Shown here piece by piece: positions 40,205 through 51,857 of a stretch of DNA of 64,000 nt. The DNA is from Serinus canaria (lineage: Eukaryota; Chordata; Aves; Passeriformes; Fringillidae). Under the pieces are notes generated by a model. It had not been told where the DNA came from. It worked only from the letters and a program-made list of their open reading frames with translations, and did not search any database. A program made the position numbers and the translations under genes. Each line of letters begins with the position of its first letter. The stretch's first letter is position 1. The stretch is taken from assembly GCF_022539315.1 (NCBI RefSeq), contig NC_066316.1:62043994-62107993 (forward strand), read 5' to 3'.

Positions 40205-41937
40205 CACATAAGGGACAGAGACAAGACAGGGGTATTTAATGCATTCATTCCCTCTGACTTCAGCATGGAGGATGGGCCAAGAGGGTCTCAGTGCTGAGCT
40301 GGAGGACCATGACTGTGAGAATGATCAGCTTCCAGCTGATCCTGAACTTTTGTGGGATCTGCTGCTCCAGCTGGATCCCTACAAATCGATGGGACCTGAT
40401 GAGATTAACCCAGATTCCTCAAAGAGCTAGCTGATGACACTACCAAGCCTCTCTGGATGATTTTTGAGTGGTCTTGGGAATCCAAAGAGGTTGACTTCCA
40501 GTTGACTGGAAGCTAGCTAGCATTGTTCCAGTTTGCAAAATGGCAAGGAGGACCCTGGAAACTACATGTCTGTCAGTCTCACTTCAGTGTCTAGTAAACT
40601 CATGGAAAATGTTATCCTGGGAGATATTGAACAATGCTTGGAGGACAACACAGTCATCAGTCACAGGCAGCATGGCTTCATGAAGAGAAAATCCTGCTTA
40701 TCAAACCTGTATACAGGCTTCCTTCTACAACAGAATAACCCACCTCACTGATCCAGAAATGCAAGGAAATGTATTCTTTTTGGGCTTCAACAAAGCTTTT
40801 GATACTGTCTCCAACAGCAACCTTCTGGAGAAAGCACCCAGTTCACAGCTAGACAGCTGTGTTATGTGATGGGTGAGCCACACCCCGATGAGCTGGGCAC
40901 AAGGGATTATAGAGAATGGGGTGACAGCATGGAACCCCACTAGTGGCTGGTGTCCTGCCACTAGTGGGGTTCCATAGGGCTCCATCCTCAGCTCTGCTCT
41001 TCAATATCTTTATTTATGACTTAGATGAAGGACTCAATGGAATACTAAGTAAGTTTGGCAAGGACACCAAACTGGGAGGAGCTGTCAACTCCCTCAAGGG
41101 CAGAGAGGTCCTACAGAGAGACTTTGACAAATTAGGGAGATGAGCAATCACCAGCCATATGAAATTTAACAAGGGCAAGTGCCAAGTTCTGCACTTGGAA
41201 TAGGGCAACTCTGGCTGTGTGCACAGACTGGGGAATGAGAGGCTGAAGAGCAGCCCCTGGAAAGGGACCTGGGGGACCTGGTCAGTGGCAAGTTGAGTAT
41301 GAGTCAGCAGTGCCCTGGCAGCCAGGAGAGCCAAGCATGTCCTGGGGGGCATCAGGCACAGCATTGCAGCTGGGCAAAAAGGAGAGGATTGTCCTGCTCT
41401 GCTCTGAGCTGGGGTGGCCTCACCTTGAACCCTGTGTGCAGTTTTGGGCACCACACCATAAAAAAGACATTGAGTTATTAAAGAACATCCAAGGGAGTGA
41501 TAGGATGGAACAGGGTCTGGAGCCTCTTATGAAGAGGAGCTGAGGTCACTTGGTTTGTTCAGCCTATAAAAGAGGCACCTGAGGGGAGACCCCATTTTGG
41601 TTTTCAACATCCTCACAAGGGGATGTGGAGGTGCTGATTTCTTCTCTCTGGTGACCTGTGACAGGACTTAGTGAAATGGCATAAAGCTGAGACAGGGGAA
41701 GTTCAGGCTGGATATCAGAAAAAGATTTTTCACCCACAGGGTGGTTGAGCACAGTAACAGGCTCCCCAGGGAAGTGGCCACAGCACCAGCCTGTCTGAGT
41801 TCAGGAAGCATTTGGACAATGCTCTCAGGCACATGGTGTGAATCTTGGGGTGTAATGTGCAGGGCCAGAAATAGAACTCAATGATCCTGATGAGCTTGTT
41901 CTGACTCAGCACATTCTATGGTTCAATGATTCTAAGA
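40205..41937 (+). mobile_element. CR1 LINE, 5'-truncated, decayed ORF2 plus 3' tail
   Basis: The longest CR1 copy here, about 1.7 kb, plus strand. In order it shows the ORF2 region before the reverse transcriptase core (LQLDPYKSMGPDEINP), RT motifs (KEDPGNYMSVSLTSV, SHRQHGFMKRKSCLSNL), the catalytic region (FNIFIYDLDEGLNGILSKF), and the C-terminal part (HLEPCVQFWAPHHKKDIELL). A 3' tail follows, ending in TTCTATGGTTCAATGATTCT. Coding text jumps between all three frames and contains stops. At the catalytic box FGKDTKL replaces the family FADDTKL, so an essential aspartate is lost. The 5' half (endonuclease, ORF1) is absent. It is inactive and antisense to NKAIN2. The start is approximate. Confidence 0.97.
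40929..40975 (+). repeat. Perfect 18-bp inverted repeat inside the CR1 copy
   Basis: Arms at 40929-40946 (atggaaccccactagtgg) and 40958-40975 (ccactagtggggttccat) are exact reverse complements around an 11-base loop. The right arm is ordinary CR1 ORF2 sequence. The left arm seems to have been altered from the family sequence so that it matches the right arm. Confidence 0.92.
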
Positions 41938-42570
41938 ACAACAGAAAAAAATATTCCCATTCATTTTTATATATGACAAACTACTGAATCAAGGAAGAAA
42001 CTGAAGAATAGTATTTTGTGTGCTTGAGCAAACTTGAACAAACAAGTCATCTTTCCAATGGCACAGCTTGAAACAGAAGCAGAATCTTGATTCACAGCCT
42101 CCTGTGACAGCCACCAGACAGAGCTGCTACTGAAATGTTCAAGGTCATTTACTTAATTGTACTTATTATTGGGCATTAGCTCAAAATGATTATGCAGAAA
42201 ATTATTGCTTATGTTCCCAAATTATCTTTTGCTCTGAAAAGTTGTGTAGAGCAGAGAAGTAATATCTGTGTGCCTCTTTCTATAAATAAATATCTACATT
42301 TCAGTTGCAACACAGTAAGTACAATTAGCTGAAGCACTGAATTGTTTGTCTCAGAATGGAAAAGTACTTCCTAAAAAACCTTTTACAGAGAGCAGATTCA
42401 GATAGGAGTCTGACTTCATAGACTTCAAAATTTTGTGTCTTACATGCTGACAAGAATGCACAATGACCTTTCTATTTAATTTCATCATCCTTTTTGTTTA
42501 ATGGTTTTACACATAGGTTTTTTTTCCCCAAGTGTTAAAAAGAAAGCAGAAGTAAAAGAAGAGGAAAAAC
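41938..42570 (-). other. NKAIN2: NKAIN2 intron 2 segment between CR1 copies
   Basis: About 630 bp of AT-rich sequence without a recognised element. Confidence 0.65.
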
Positions 42571-42770
42571 TTGTTTACTGTGCAGATGAATGAGCAGTAG
42601 AACAAGTTGCTCTGAGAGGTTGCAGAGTCTTCCTTAGTGGAGATATTAAAAAATCATCTGGATGCAATCCTGTCCCATGAGACCTAGGATGACCCTGCTT
42701 GAGCAGGGAAGTTGGACCAGATGATCCACTGTGGTCCCTTCTAACCTTACCCATTATGGGATTCTGTGAA
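42571..42770 (+). mobile_element. CR1 LINE 3'-end fragment
   Basis: Plus-strand CR1 3' untranslated sequence: caagttgctctgagaggttg, then ctaggatgaccctgcttgag, agttggaccagatgatc, tcccttctaacctt, ending near ttatgggattctgtga. It is non-coding and about 200 bp long, with approximate edges. It belongs to a different CR1 tail type from the copy ending at 41937. Confidence 0.9.
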
Positions 42771-43521
42771 AATATATTTTTTAACAATTTCTGCACTGAG
42801 CTTAAGTACACACTCTTTCTTATTATAAATAAAACCATTATCTGGAAGATAAATCTAATTATGTTAATAAGGTATATTAATGCCAGAACTCACTTATTAA
42901 AAATGTTAAGCATAAGAATCCTTTTATTATAAATAACTGTTTTATCTGAAAGTTGGTTCTCTTAACAAGATGTATCACAACAGTCTTCTGAAATGTTTTC
43001 TCACCAAAAATCCTGGCCAAATCATTCACCATATGGAGACTGTTACTTTCTTTAAAATTCAGAAAGGTGGCTCAGAGGCTTTATAATTTCCCATGGCATG
43101 ATTACAGCCATTGGATAGTATCCTGGGATGTACATATGGGAGACGAACTGCTGCACATTTTCAGTGCTACTTTAAACATTTTTTAAGAAAGGAAGACAAT
43201 AAATTTCAATTTAAAACAGAGATATCCCAAACCTAAATTGGTAGAGTCAGGGCTACTTGTCATATACAACATTAAGTGGACCCCATTAGGTGTGTTGAGC
43301 AATTGACCATGCCTAGTCTTTAAAAAGACATAGATTAACTCAACTGTACTCTCTGGGGCCTAATGGTTTGGCAGATGGATGACGCTGCAAAAAGCACAGA
43401 TATAAGTAATTCCCTCTTTCTGTTTCTCTTTTTTTTTTTTTTTTTTTTCACATGTATATCAGCAATTACATGTTAAGTGATGTACTAATTTTCTATCCTT
43501 TTCCAACAGACTTAATGTGTA
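42771..43521 (-). other. NKAIN2: NKAIN2 intron 2 segment between CR1 copies
   Basis: AT-rich sequence containing a T run at 43429-43448 and no recognised gene. Confidence 0.65.
43429..43448 (+). repeat. Poly-T run (20 bases)
   Basis: A T homopolymer after a CTTTCTGTTTCTC pyrimidine lead-in. Confidence 0.9.
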
Positions 43522-43992
43522 CAGGTACAAGCTTGGAAGGGACCTTTAAAAATCCTCTAGTCCCCTGCCATTGGCATGCATATTTTTCCCTAGATTCGGT
43601 TTTTTCAAAGTCCTATCCAACATGGCCTTGAACACTTCTAGGATGGGGCATACACAAATTATCTGGTGATCTGTTTCAGCATCTTGCAATCCTCATTGTA
43701 AACATTTTCTTCCTTATGTTCAATCTAACCCCACCTTCTTTCAGTTTAGACCTATTGTTCCTTCTTCTGTCACTATCAGCCCTGGTGAAAAGAGCTTCTC
43801 TCTCTTTCATATATATCCTCTTTATATATTGAAAGGCTACAATAAGGTTTGCCCAGAGCTTTCCCTTCTCCAGGCTGAACAATTCCAACTCTCTCAGCCT
43901 GCCTCTTGAGGACAGATGTTCTACCCCACTGACTGTTTTCATGGTCCTCCTGCTCTAACAGGTCCATGTATTTCTTTTACTGTGGGCCACAG
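43522..43992 (-). mobile_element. CR1 LINE 3' fragment in inverted orientation
   Basis: Sense is minus. The plus strand shows the reverse complement of ORF2's end and tail: gctttcccttctccaggctg, aacaattccaactctctcag, and near the low end cttggaagggacctttaaaa. On the minus strand the protein-like pieces RLRELELFSLEKGKLWANLI and VRLNIRKKMF match the CR1 C-terminus. About 470 bp remain, with stops and a missing terminal octamer. It lies head-on to the plus-strand CR1 pieces on both sides. Confidence 0.93.
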
Positions 43993-44837
43993 AGCTCCTC
44001 TGTTGATCCAACTAAATAAAGGATGAAATTGTTATCACTATGCTCTTATTCAAACAGTCTGTGGTAACTGGCATGTTCAGGTGTCTTTTACAAACTCTGA
44101 ACAAGACAGTTCGATCTTAGATTGGTTCTATCCAAATCAATGAGATGATGCAGAGAGGCAAACTCACAAAGCCAGATGGGCTCCACAGTTGGGGTGAGCT
44201 CTAAGAAAGATGTGTGCGAAAATTAGTTGGAACAGTGTTGCACCAACCATATCATTCAGAAACTCATGTGAATGAACTCAATTTATAAAGCTGGTGTTCT
44301 TCCCCATTCACAATGCACTTATCATAGTAGCAGGCCATTTCAATTTAATTTTTTGTTTAGCTCAGTTATCCAGTTTATGCTCATGCTTCATTTAATGCCA
44401 CAGAATAGTCTTGGGATGGAACATTTAACCCTTTTTCTTTAACAGATGCTGGAATTTTGCATGTTTATTTTCAAGTCTCTTGCACTGGTCAAAGTACCAG
44501 AAATGAAAGGAAACTCCAGTTCAAATGACTCCCAGTGTTGTAACTTGAAGGGAAACTAAATATTTAAGGCTTTCAACATACTTTTCAATGTTGATTGCAA
44601 ATTTTTTAGAATATATGAAAATGTTTGCATGCATAAAGGCATCACAGATGTGGATACAAATTTTCTGCATAAGGAGATCACAGAGACAGAAACACAGACA
44701 GTAATGCAATATGGATGTTAGCACAGGGGTAAAAGTAAAATCTTTTTATATTCTGAGTGACTGCTGGTATATGAGGGAGAAATTAACAGAGGGACTTTGC
44801 AGAAGGTACAGACTCAGTGTAGTTAACACAGACAAGA
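43993..44837 (-). other. NKAIN2: NKAIN2 intron 2 segment between inverted CR1 copies
   Basis: About 850 bp of unique AT-rich intron. It would form the loop if the two flanking CR1 copies paired in RNA. No gene is seen. Confidence 0.65.
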
Positions 44838-45095
44838 GGTAAAGGCCTTAAACTGAAAGAGTAAACTGAGAATAGGTTTAGATTAGATATTAGGAAATCT
44901 TCACTATGAGGCTGGTGAGACACTAGAACATGTTGTCCAGAGAAATTGTGGATTCCCCATTTCTCGAAAGGGCTCAAGAGCAGGTTGGAGTGGAGTTTAA
45001 AGCAATCTGGCTTACTGAAAGGTGCCCCTGCCAGTCTGAAACCAGGTGATCTTTAAGCTTGCTTCCAATGCAAACTGTTCTATCATTCTAAGATC
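44838..45095 (+). mobile_element. CR1 LINE 3'-end fragment
   Basis: Plus-strand CR1 tail: taaaggccttaaactgaaag, gtttagattagatattagga, atgttgtccagagaaattgt, gcaggttggagtggagttta, gaaaccaggtgatctttaag, ending tgttctatcattctaag. It is non-coding and lies about 840 bp beyond the exon 2 donor, inside intron 2. Confidence 0.93.
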
Positions 45096-46068
<973 letters not shown>

Positions 46069-47179
46069 CTATGATTAAAAAGCAAAAGCATAAATAGATT
46101 AGAAAAAACTTGAAATCATATATAAAGGTATGTATTTCCCCTTCCCATATCCAAGACAATTTCTCTGAGTTAAAAAAATACTTGTCAGCAGTATAATAAG
46201 ATGAGTTTGAAACGCTTCAACTTCTTGTTTTAATGAAAGCTGCACTTCTCACTAGTTACTGAGTTATATTCTACCAAGATACAAAACTGTTCACCTAGAA
46301 TGGTGTGTTTGCAGGAGGAGAAACACAAATCACCCTGTGTACAACAGCAAATGATTTAGGGTATCAGTGCTTTTATCAGTGTTTTCATTACAATGTTTTA
46401 GGGTATCAGTGCTGAAAACGCGATAGGTTTATGAAATCTTCTCAGCTACATTGTTTCCATTTACAACACAATCCTTTAGCGTGGTCCTTCTCTTCCACAA
46501 TTTTACTTCATTTTGATTTTTATCTCTTCTCTCTACCCCAGCTATTCTTTCACTGGGTTTTTAACCTGTAACCAAATGCATGCAACTTTTTGACCTGGTT
46601 CTACTGATAATGACTCTAGTTTGCTTTCTTCCATCGTCAGAAACATCAGCTGAAGTATAAATTTCCCCAAGACTCTAGATAAATAATATTAAAAATCAAT
46701 TGAAAAACAATCCCAGGCTGATGCTTACTGTTTATAAGCAATACCATTCCAAACAGACAGATCAGATATTAGAAAAAATGGCTTCCTAACAGTACCAGTA
46801 GAAATAATTTCACAATTCCAATAGCAGGTGTCCCTTAAATGGTGTTCTAACATTATGTAAAAATACAGTACTGTAGCCCAACCCAAAGGTAGTATGACAT
46901 GTTTTGACAAAAATAATATTTATGTTAATATTAGAAGGCAATGTAATGGTGAAGTGAATTTAGACAGAGAGATCAGGGAGTTTCTTTGACTGCAGTCCAA
47001 CAATTTCACTAACTGGAATGGTGAATTGATGAACTTCATGAAAATGTGAACAATGAAATGAAAAAAGAATTACTATAAATTATTATTATTGATTATTATT
47101 AATTAATTATTAATAAAAATAATTAAAAGAACATCAATGTAAACACCACAAACATAAAAAAAGAGAAGGAGAGAAAGTG
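46069..47179 (-). other. NKAIN2: NKAIN2 intron 1, 3' end
   Basis: This contains the exon 2 acceptor, with a T-rich stretch (tttatgcttttgctttttaa) just before it. A 17-bp direct repeat occurs at 46355-46371 and 46397-46413 (tttagggtatcagtgct). An AT-rich patch of ATT units lies at about 47078-47125. Confidence 0.75.
46355..46413 (+). repeat. 17-bp direct repeat, 42-bp spacing
   Basis: Identical copies of tttagggtatcagtgct at 46355-46371 and 46397-46413. Confidence 0.9.
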
Positions 47180-47250
<71 letters not shown>

Positions 47251-47252
47251 AA

Positions 47253-47288
<36 letters not shown>

Positions 47289-47315
47289 GAAAGAAAGAAA
47301 GAAAGAAAGAAAGAA
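47180..47315 (+). repeat. (GAAA)n tetranucleotide microsatellite, about 34 units
   Basis: About 135 bp of GAAA units with two small interruptions (AAAAAG near 47251 and GAGA near 47288). It is a pure purine strand. On the NKAIN2 transcript strand it is (UUUC)n and lies about 1.1 kb upstream of exon 2. The frame reading LSFF repeatedly on the minus strand is produced by the repeat and is not a protein. Confidence 0.98.
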
Positions 47316-47343
47316 GCAAGCTCAGGTTGTTGTTTCTTGAATA

Positions 47344-47381
47344 AGTTTCATTAAATAGTTTCATTAAATAAGTTTCATTAA
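47344..47381 (+). repeat. Three-copy AGTTTCATTAAAT tandem repeat
   Basis: Three consecutive copies of about 13-14 bp lie just right of the GAAA microsatellite; the last copy is incomplete. Confidence 0.85.
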
Positions 47382-49474
47382 TAGACTATTTACTGAGTTT
47401 ATGTTATCCTGTGTATGAACTGAATTAAGTTTATGTGCCAACGACTCTGTTCATTTAAAAAATAACATCTTTTGAGATCAAGTACTAAGTGAGTAATTAA
47501 CTATTGCTTTTATATGGTACAGCTATAAGAGAATTCTTCAATTTTCATGCAACAGTCCACTATCACATGAACACTTCCTTTTTGAAATTAAATAAGAAAA
47601 CTTTTCATTAAAAGACAGCCTACGTTCACATCAGCATTGCAAATGTGAAGAAGCTGTTAACTACATGCTGTGTACTGACACTTGTTGAACTTTGAGATGG
47701 AGACTGCTAAAATAATCCTGGGAAAGTTTGCCAGCCATGTAATTTCAAATTTGAGTGTTCAGGTTTCATGTTAAACATGGAATTTCTCTTTTCAACAAAG
47801 ACTCCTTTCACACAATGCATCCTTTCTATAACCAGTCTTGGTATTTTGACTACCATTTTATTTTACATATTTATTGAAAGAAATTATGTTTCTACATTAT
47901 CCAAAATCTTTCTGAACTATTTGTGCTATCCTACAACTCTCCCTTGCAGAAGGAAACCACAGAAGAGTTCCCAGAATCCCAAGACGTGTCTAATGGTGAC
48001 AATGGGATGAAGAAGAAACAAAAACTTCATGAAAACTCAGATTGTCTGTGCTTCTAAGTTTATCATTAAGAAATATTAAGAAATATTTCCTTGACTACAG
48101 ACACAGTAATTTATATTAAAAAAGGCCAACCTGCGGCATGAAGCAGGTCAGTGTGAAGTCTATCAGCAAAAGACCTGTTACAACTAAGTGCTGTTAAACA
48201 AGTAACAAAGGGAAAATGCTCCCTCTGAGCACAGAGCTCCTATTTATCAGATAAACAAAGGGAAAATGAGAAGAGCAAAGCAGTAGCAAAAAGAATATAG
48301 ACTGTACACTAGACTGCTTCTAGTTTAGTACCAGTAGAGATTCAGCAAGCAAAAAACAACACATGGGAAGATGCAAATCATTCAAACAGCAGGAGATCAT
48401 CCAGTTAAGTATGCCAATTATAGAGGAAAATTGCAGCATGCTAGTTAATTGTATAAAAAGTAGAAAACCTTATATTCCTGACACGACATCTAGTCAAAAA
48501 TGAAACTGTGCTACCCTGCATAAACATGTTTTGTTTTGCTTGTCTTGGCGAAAGATGCAGTTCCACCAAAACTTCCTTGTGGGACTGCATTGGATAAATG
48601 GCTGTTCTGTGAGAATCTTTCCTTTTCAAACACCAATGTACTTTTTTTTTTTTTTTCCCATTACTAGTAATTTCTTCAGAACCAAGCAACCACTCAGATT
48701 TTGTGGTCATGTTGAACTCGGGTGAGTAAATACTAGACAGGAGGGCACACAAGGGAGGGGTTAAATACAGAACAAAAGGACAAGTCTGCACCGCTTCTGT
48801 CCATGTATATCTACCTCTCATTTGCCACAGGCAGAGTTGCTATTAGATTTTCTCACGTCACTTCAAGGAATCAGCTGTCTGCAGGAGCTGCTGGATAAAT
48901 GAAATGGCAGCACTGTGGTCAGGTATGCACAGAAATGCCATGGAAATGCAACTCTTCCTTGGAAGATCACACTAACGTGGCAAGGTGCGTTGTGGATTTA
49001 TGAAATTGAAATTCCAGGACAGAACTAGATCTTTATTCTCACTTCCTGAAGAGACAAAGGTGAAGAGAAACTAAAACTTATCCACAAACAAACATAAATA
49101 TAATACAGACTTTCTACATGAGTTACTTTTAAAAAATTCTCACTGTCTGTGTTTCTAAAAGGAGAAAAGTGGAAAGTAGGACAAAGTAGTAACAAAGACT
49201 ATTAAAATAGTATTATGTAGCTTCCTCCTCTTCCACAGATGTCAGAATCATAAGGGATTTCCTTACATAGCAAGAGAAAATATAGATCTTATTTTGAAAG
49301 CATTTTATCCCTTTACTTCACAATTTTTGGTTAAACAAGTGAACTTCTTCAAATCATACCTGCTAGCTTCAAACGTTCAGTGATGTTTCAAGGATATTAC
49401 AGAGAAAAAGGAAAGAACTAACAAAGAAATATTAATCTTTAAAGTCAAAGGATTTCCTTTCTTCCTCCTCAGGG
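47382..49474 (-). other. NKAIN2: NKAIN2 intron 1 segment, nothing recognised
   Basis: About 2.1 kb of AT-rich intron with a T run at 48642-48656. I see no supported gene. Confidence 0.68.
48642..48656 (+). repeat. Poly-T run (15 bases)
   Basis: A T homopolymer followed by CCC. Confidence 0.88.
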
Positions 49475-50417
49475 GTTGGCATTGGTACTTTCAACATTTT
49501 TGTTATTGACGTGGGCAGTGAATTTGCTGATGACACCAAGATGTGTGGTGCAGGTGACACACTGGAGGGAAGGAATGTCATCCTGAGGGACCTTGACAGG
49601 CTTCAGAGAGCCATTTGTGTGAACCTCATAAAGTTCAGCAAGGCCAAGTGCAAGGTCCTCCATCTGGATTTGGGCAATTCCAAGCCCAAATACAAGCTGT
49701 GCAGAGAACGGATGGAGAGCAGCCCTGGGTAGACAGACTTGGGGCTGTTTGTGGACCAGAAGCAAAACACAAGCTGGCAAAGGGCACTTGCAGCCCAGAA
49801 AGACAATGCTATCCCTGATAGCATTAGGCTGAATCAAAAACCAGTATGGCCAGCAGGGTGAAGGAAGGGATCCTGTCCTTTTTCTCTGCTCTGGTGAGAC
49901 TCCAGCTGGAGTGCTGCATCCAGCTCTGGGGTCCTCAATACAAGAAAGATCTTGACTAGTTGGAACAAGTCCACTAAGGCCACTAAGTTGGTCACAGGGC
50001 TGGAGCACCTCTCCTATGCAGACAGTCTGAGAGAGTTGGGACTCTCCAGCCTGGAGAAGGGAAGGCTTCAGGGAGGCCTTACAGCAGCCTCCCAGTAGCA
50101 AAGAGGGGCTTACGAAAAACCTGGAGAGGGATTTTTTAACAAGGGGAAATGGCTTTAAGCTGAAAGAGGGTAAATTTAGATTAGATATTAGGAACTCTAA
50201 GAAAGTCTTTCTTGTGAGTGTGGAAAGGTATTGGAACAGGTTGCCCAGAGCAGTTGTGGACTCGTCAGTCTCTGGAGATATTCAAGACCAGGTTGGATGG
50301 GGCTTTGAGAAACATGTCTAGTGGAAGGTGTCCCTGCCCACAATAGGGGTTTTGGAACTAGATAATCTTTAAGATCCTTTCCAACCTAAACCATCCTGTG
50401 ATTCTATGATTCTGGGA
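49475..50417 (+). mobile_element. CR1 LINE, 5'-truncated, RT remnant plus tail
   Basis: Plus strand. It starts inside the reverse transcriptase domain near the catalytic box and keeps the family motif in frame as EFADDTKMCGAGDTLEG. This is followed by RDLDRLQRAI and KFSKAKCKVLHLDLGNSK up to a stop at 49730. Further C-terminal and tail text follows in other frames (gactccagctggagtgctgc, ttaagctgaaagagggtaaa, aaccatcctgtgattctatg). It ends with the classic TTCTATGATTCT octamer-type tail. The catalytic FADD survives here, unlike in the copy at 40205-41937, but the palm is incomplete and the 5' part is gone, so it is inactive. It lies in intron 1, about 3.4 kb upstream of exon 2 and antisense to NKAIN2. 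Confidence 0.97.
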
Positions 50418-51843
50418 AAGAGTTTAAATTGAGAAAAGCAAAAAGGAAAAATGGATGCTTTGGATGAAAAAGTATAATATCATTGGAAAAGAAAAATATG
50501 CTTTAATTCAATTCCACTCTAATAATGCAGTGAACTCAGAATGTAGGGTTATGGACAGTCAGGTTCTTATATCAGAAATTAATCACTCACCAAATTGTCT
50601 TCTTAGGCAGATTATTTGATGTATTCACTGATAAAATTACAGAAGACTTTATTTAAAGGGAACTATTTTACTAACACATTATTTTTTCCAGACCCCTACA
50701 AACTGTTGTAAAAATAAATAGAAAATAAAATGAACCCATATAAATTGGCATAGCTCAAAAACTATTTCCAGATTCTTGTCAGAGGCTGGTTGTTGTTAAT
50801 AGATTAAGAGTGCTACTGACCTTGAGGGATCTATGAATTGAATTTCCAGAGGAAAATGAAAAACATTTGGAAATGATTCCTGAAGGATATGATTGGACTA
50901 GAATTCCAGACAGGAACCACAAAGAAGAAACCAGTCAAAAGATGATTTATAACGCAAACTCCAAAATGGAAAATGACTAAGTGCCTTTGCTCAGAAAGCT
51001 CCTTGAGAAGAAACTCAGCCACGACTACTTTACAATGATACAGAATCCAAACTTTGCGCTGATATAAATTAAAGTTCACCTAGACAGAGACACACAAGAG
51101 GATATGTACAGCCCCAGCCAGCCAAGGTCCTTGGACAGCAAACACAGCGCACAGGCACTCAGCACGCCAGGGCTGGGGCAGGGTCACACAACTGGCTGAA
51201 TGGTGGTGACAGGCTCTCAGCAAACTCCAAAGGAAGAAGAGTATTAGCTTAAATTACAGTGCAGGAGAATTAAACAACCATGCTTATATCATTGAATGGC
51301 TCACACTAAGAATGAGCTAAGGAAATTAAGCTCTAATCACTAACTCATTAAGTCCCCTCAGCAAAACTGTGTTTTATCAGATGCCCACACCATCTAATAA
51401 TCCCCTTCTGTTTTTTATGTTAGCTTTTAAGTTTTTTAAAGACTCTCAGTTCTTGCTCTATAACATAGAAAATTAAAAAGAGTCAAATAAATACAGGTAT
51501 TTTTGGGCCTTTAGCTTATGAACAATTTCTTATGCTAAAGCCTGCCTGCATGAGTACAATATCCCCAGCTAACACTCCTCCAGCACTTCCATCATTTTGA
51601 GGCAGAATGCATTTATTTGTGCAATTCCTTAGAGAGGTTCATTTAATTTTTCATCAAAATTTCAGATGGTATCCTGAGATAGAGGGCCCAGTTACTCAGA
51701 AAATTCTCCACAGTCACCCAGCAGAAAAACAGATTAATATTTTGAAAGTCAAATCTATGTGAAATACACATACACATCTGCAAGCGTGCATGTGCACGTG
51801 AGTAAATTCCTTTACTGTGAGACAGCAGGGTAGATAAAAGCAA

Positions 51844-51857
51844 TTTTTTTTTTTTTT
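51844..51857 (+). repeat. Poly-T run (14 bases)
   Basis: An uninterrupted T homopolymer. Confidence 0.88.

Noticed and set aside
41014..41454. 146-codon minus-strand frame
   Set aside because: It is antisense to CR1 ORF2 sequence in the copy at 40205-41937.
47134..47364. Minus-strand 76-codon frame reading LSFF repeatedly
   Set aside because: It is a translation of the (GAAA)n microsatellite, not a membrane protein.
49469..50101. A 210-codon open frame on the minus strand, the longest in the window
   Set aside because: It is exactly antisense to the CR1 copy at 49475-50417, whose sense strand carries recognisable reverse transcriptase text. The frame is a by-product of CR1 composition.
51776..51800. 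cgtgcatgtgcacg near-palindrome with a CACGTG E-box
   Set aside because: Six-base arms and a single hexamer are expected often by chance, and nothing around them supports a regulatory element.
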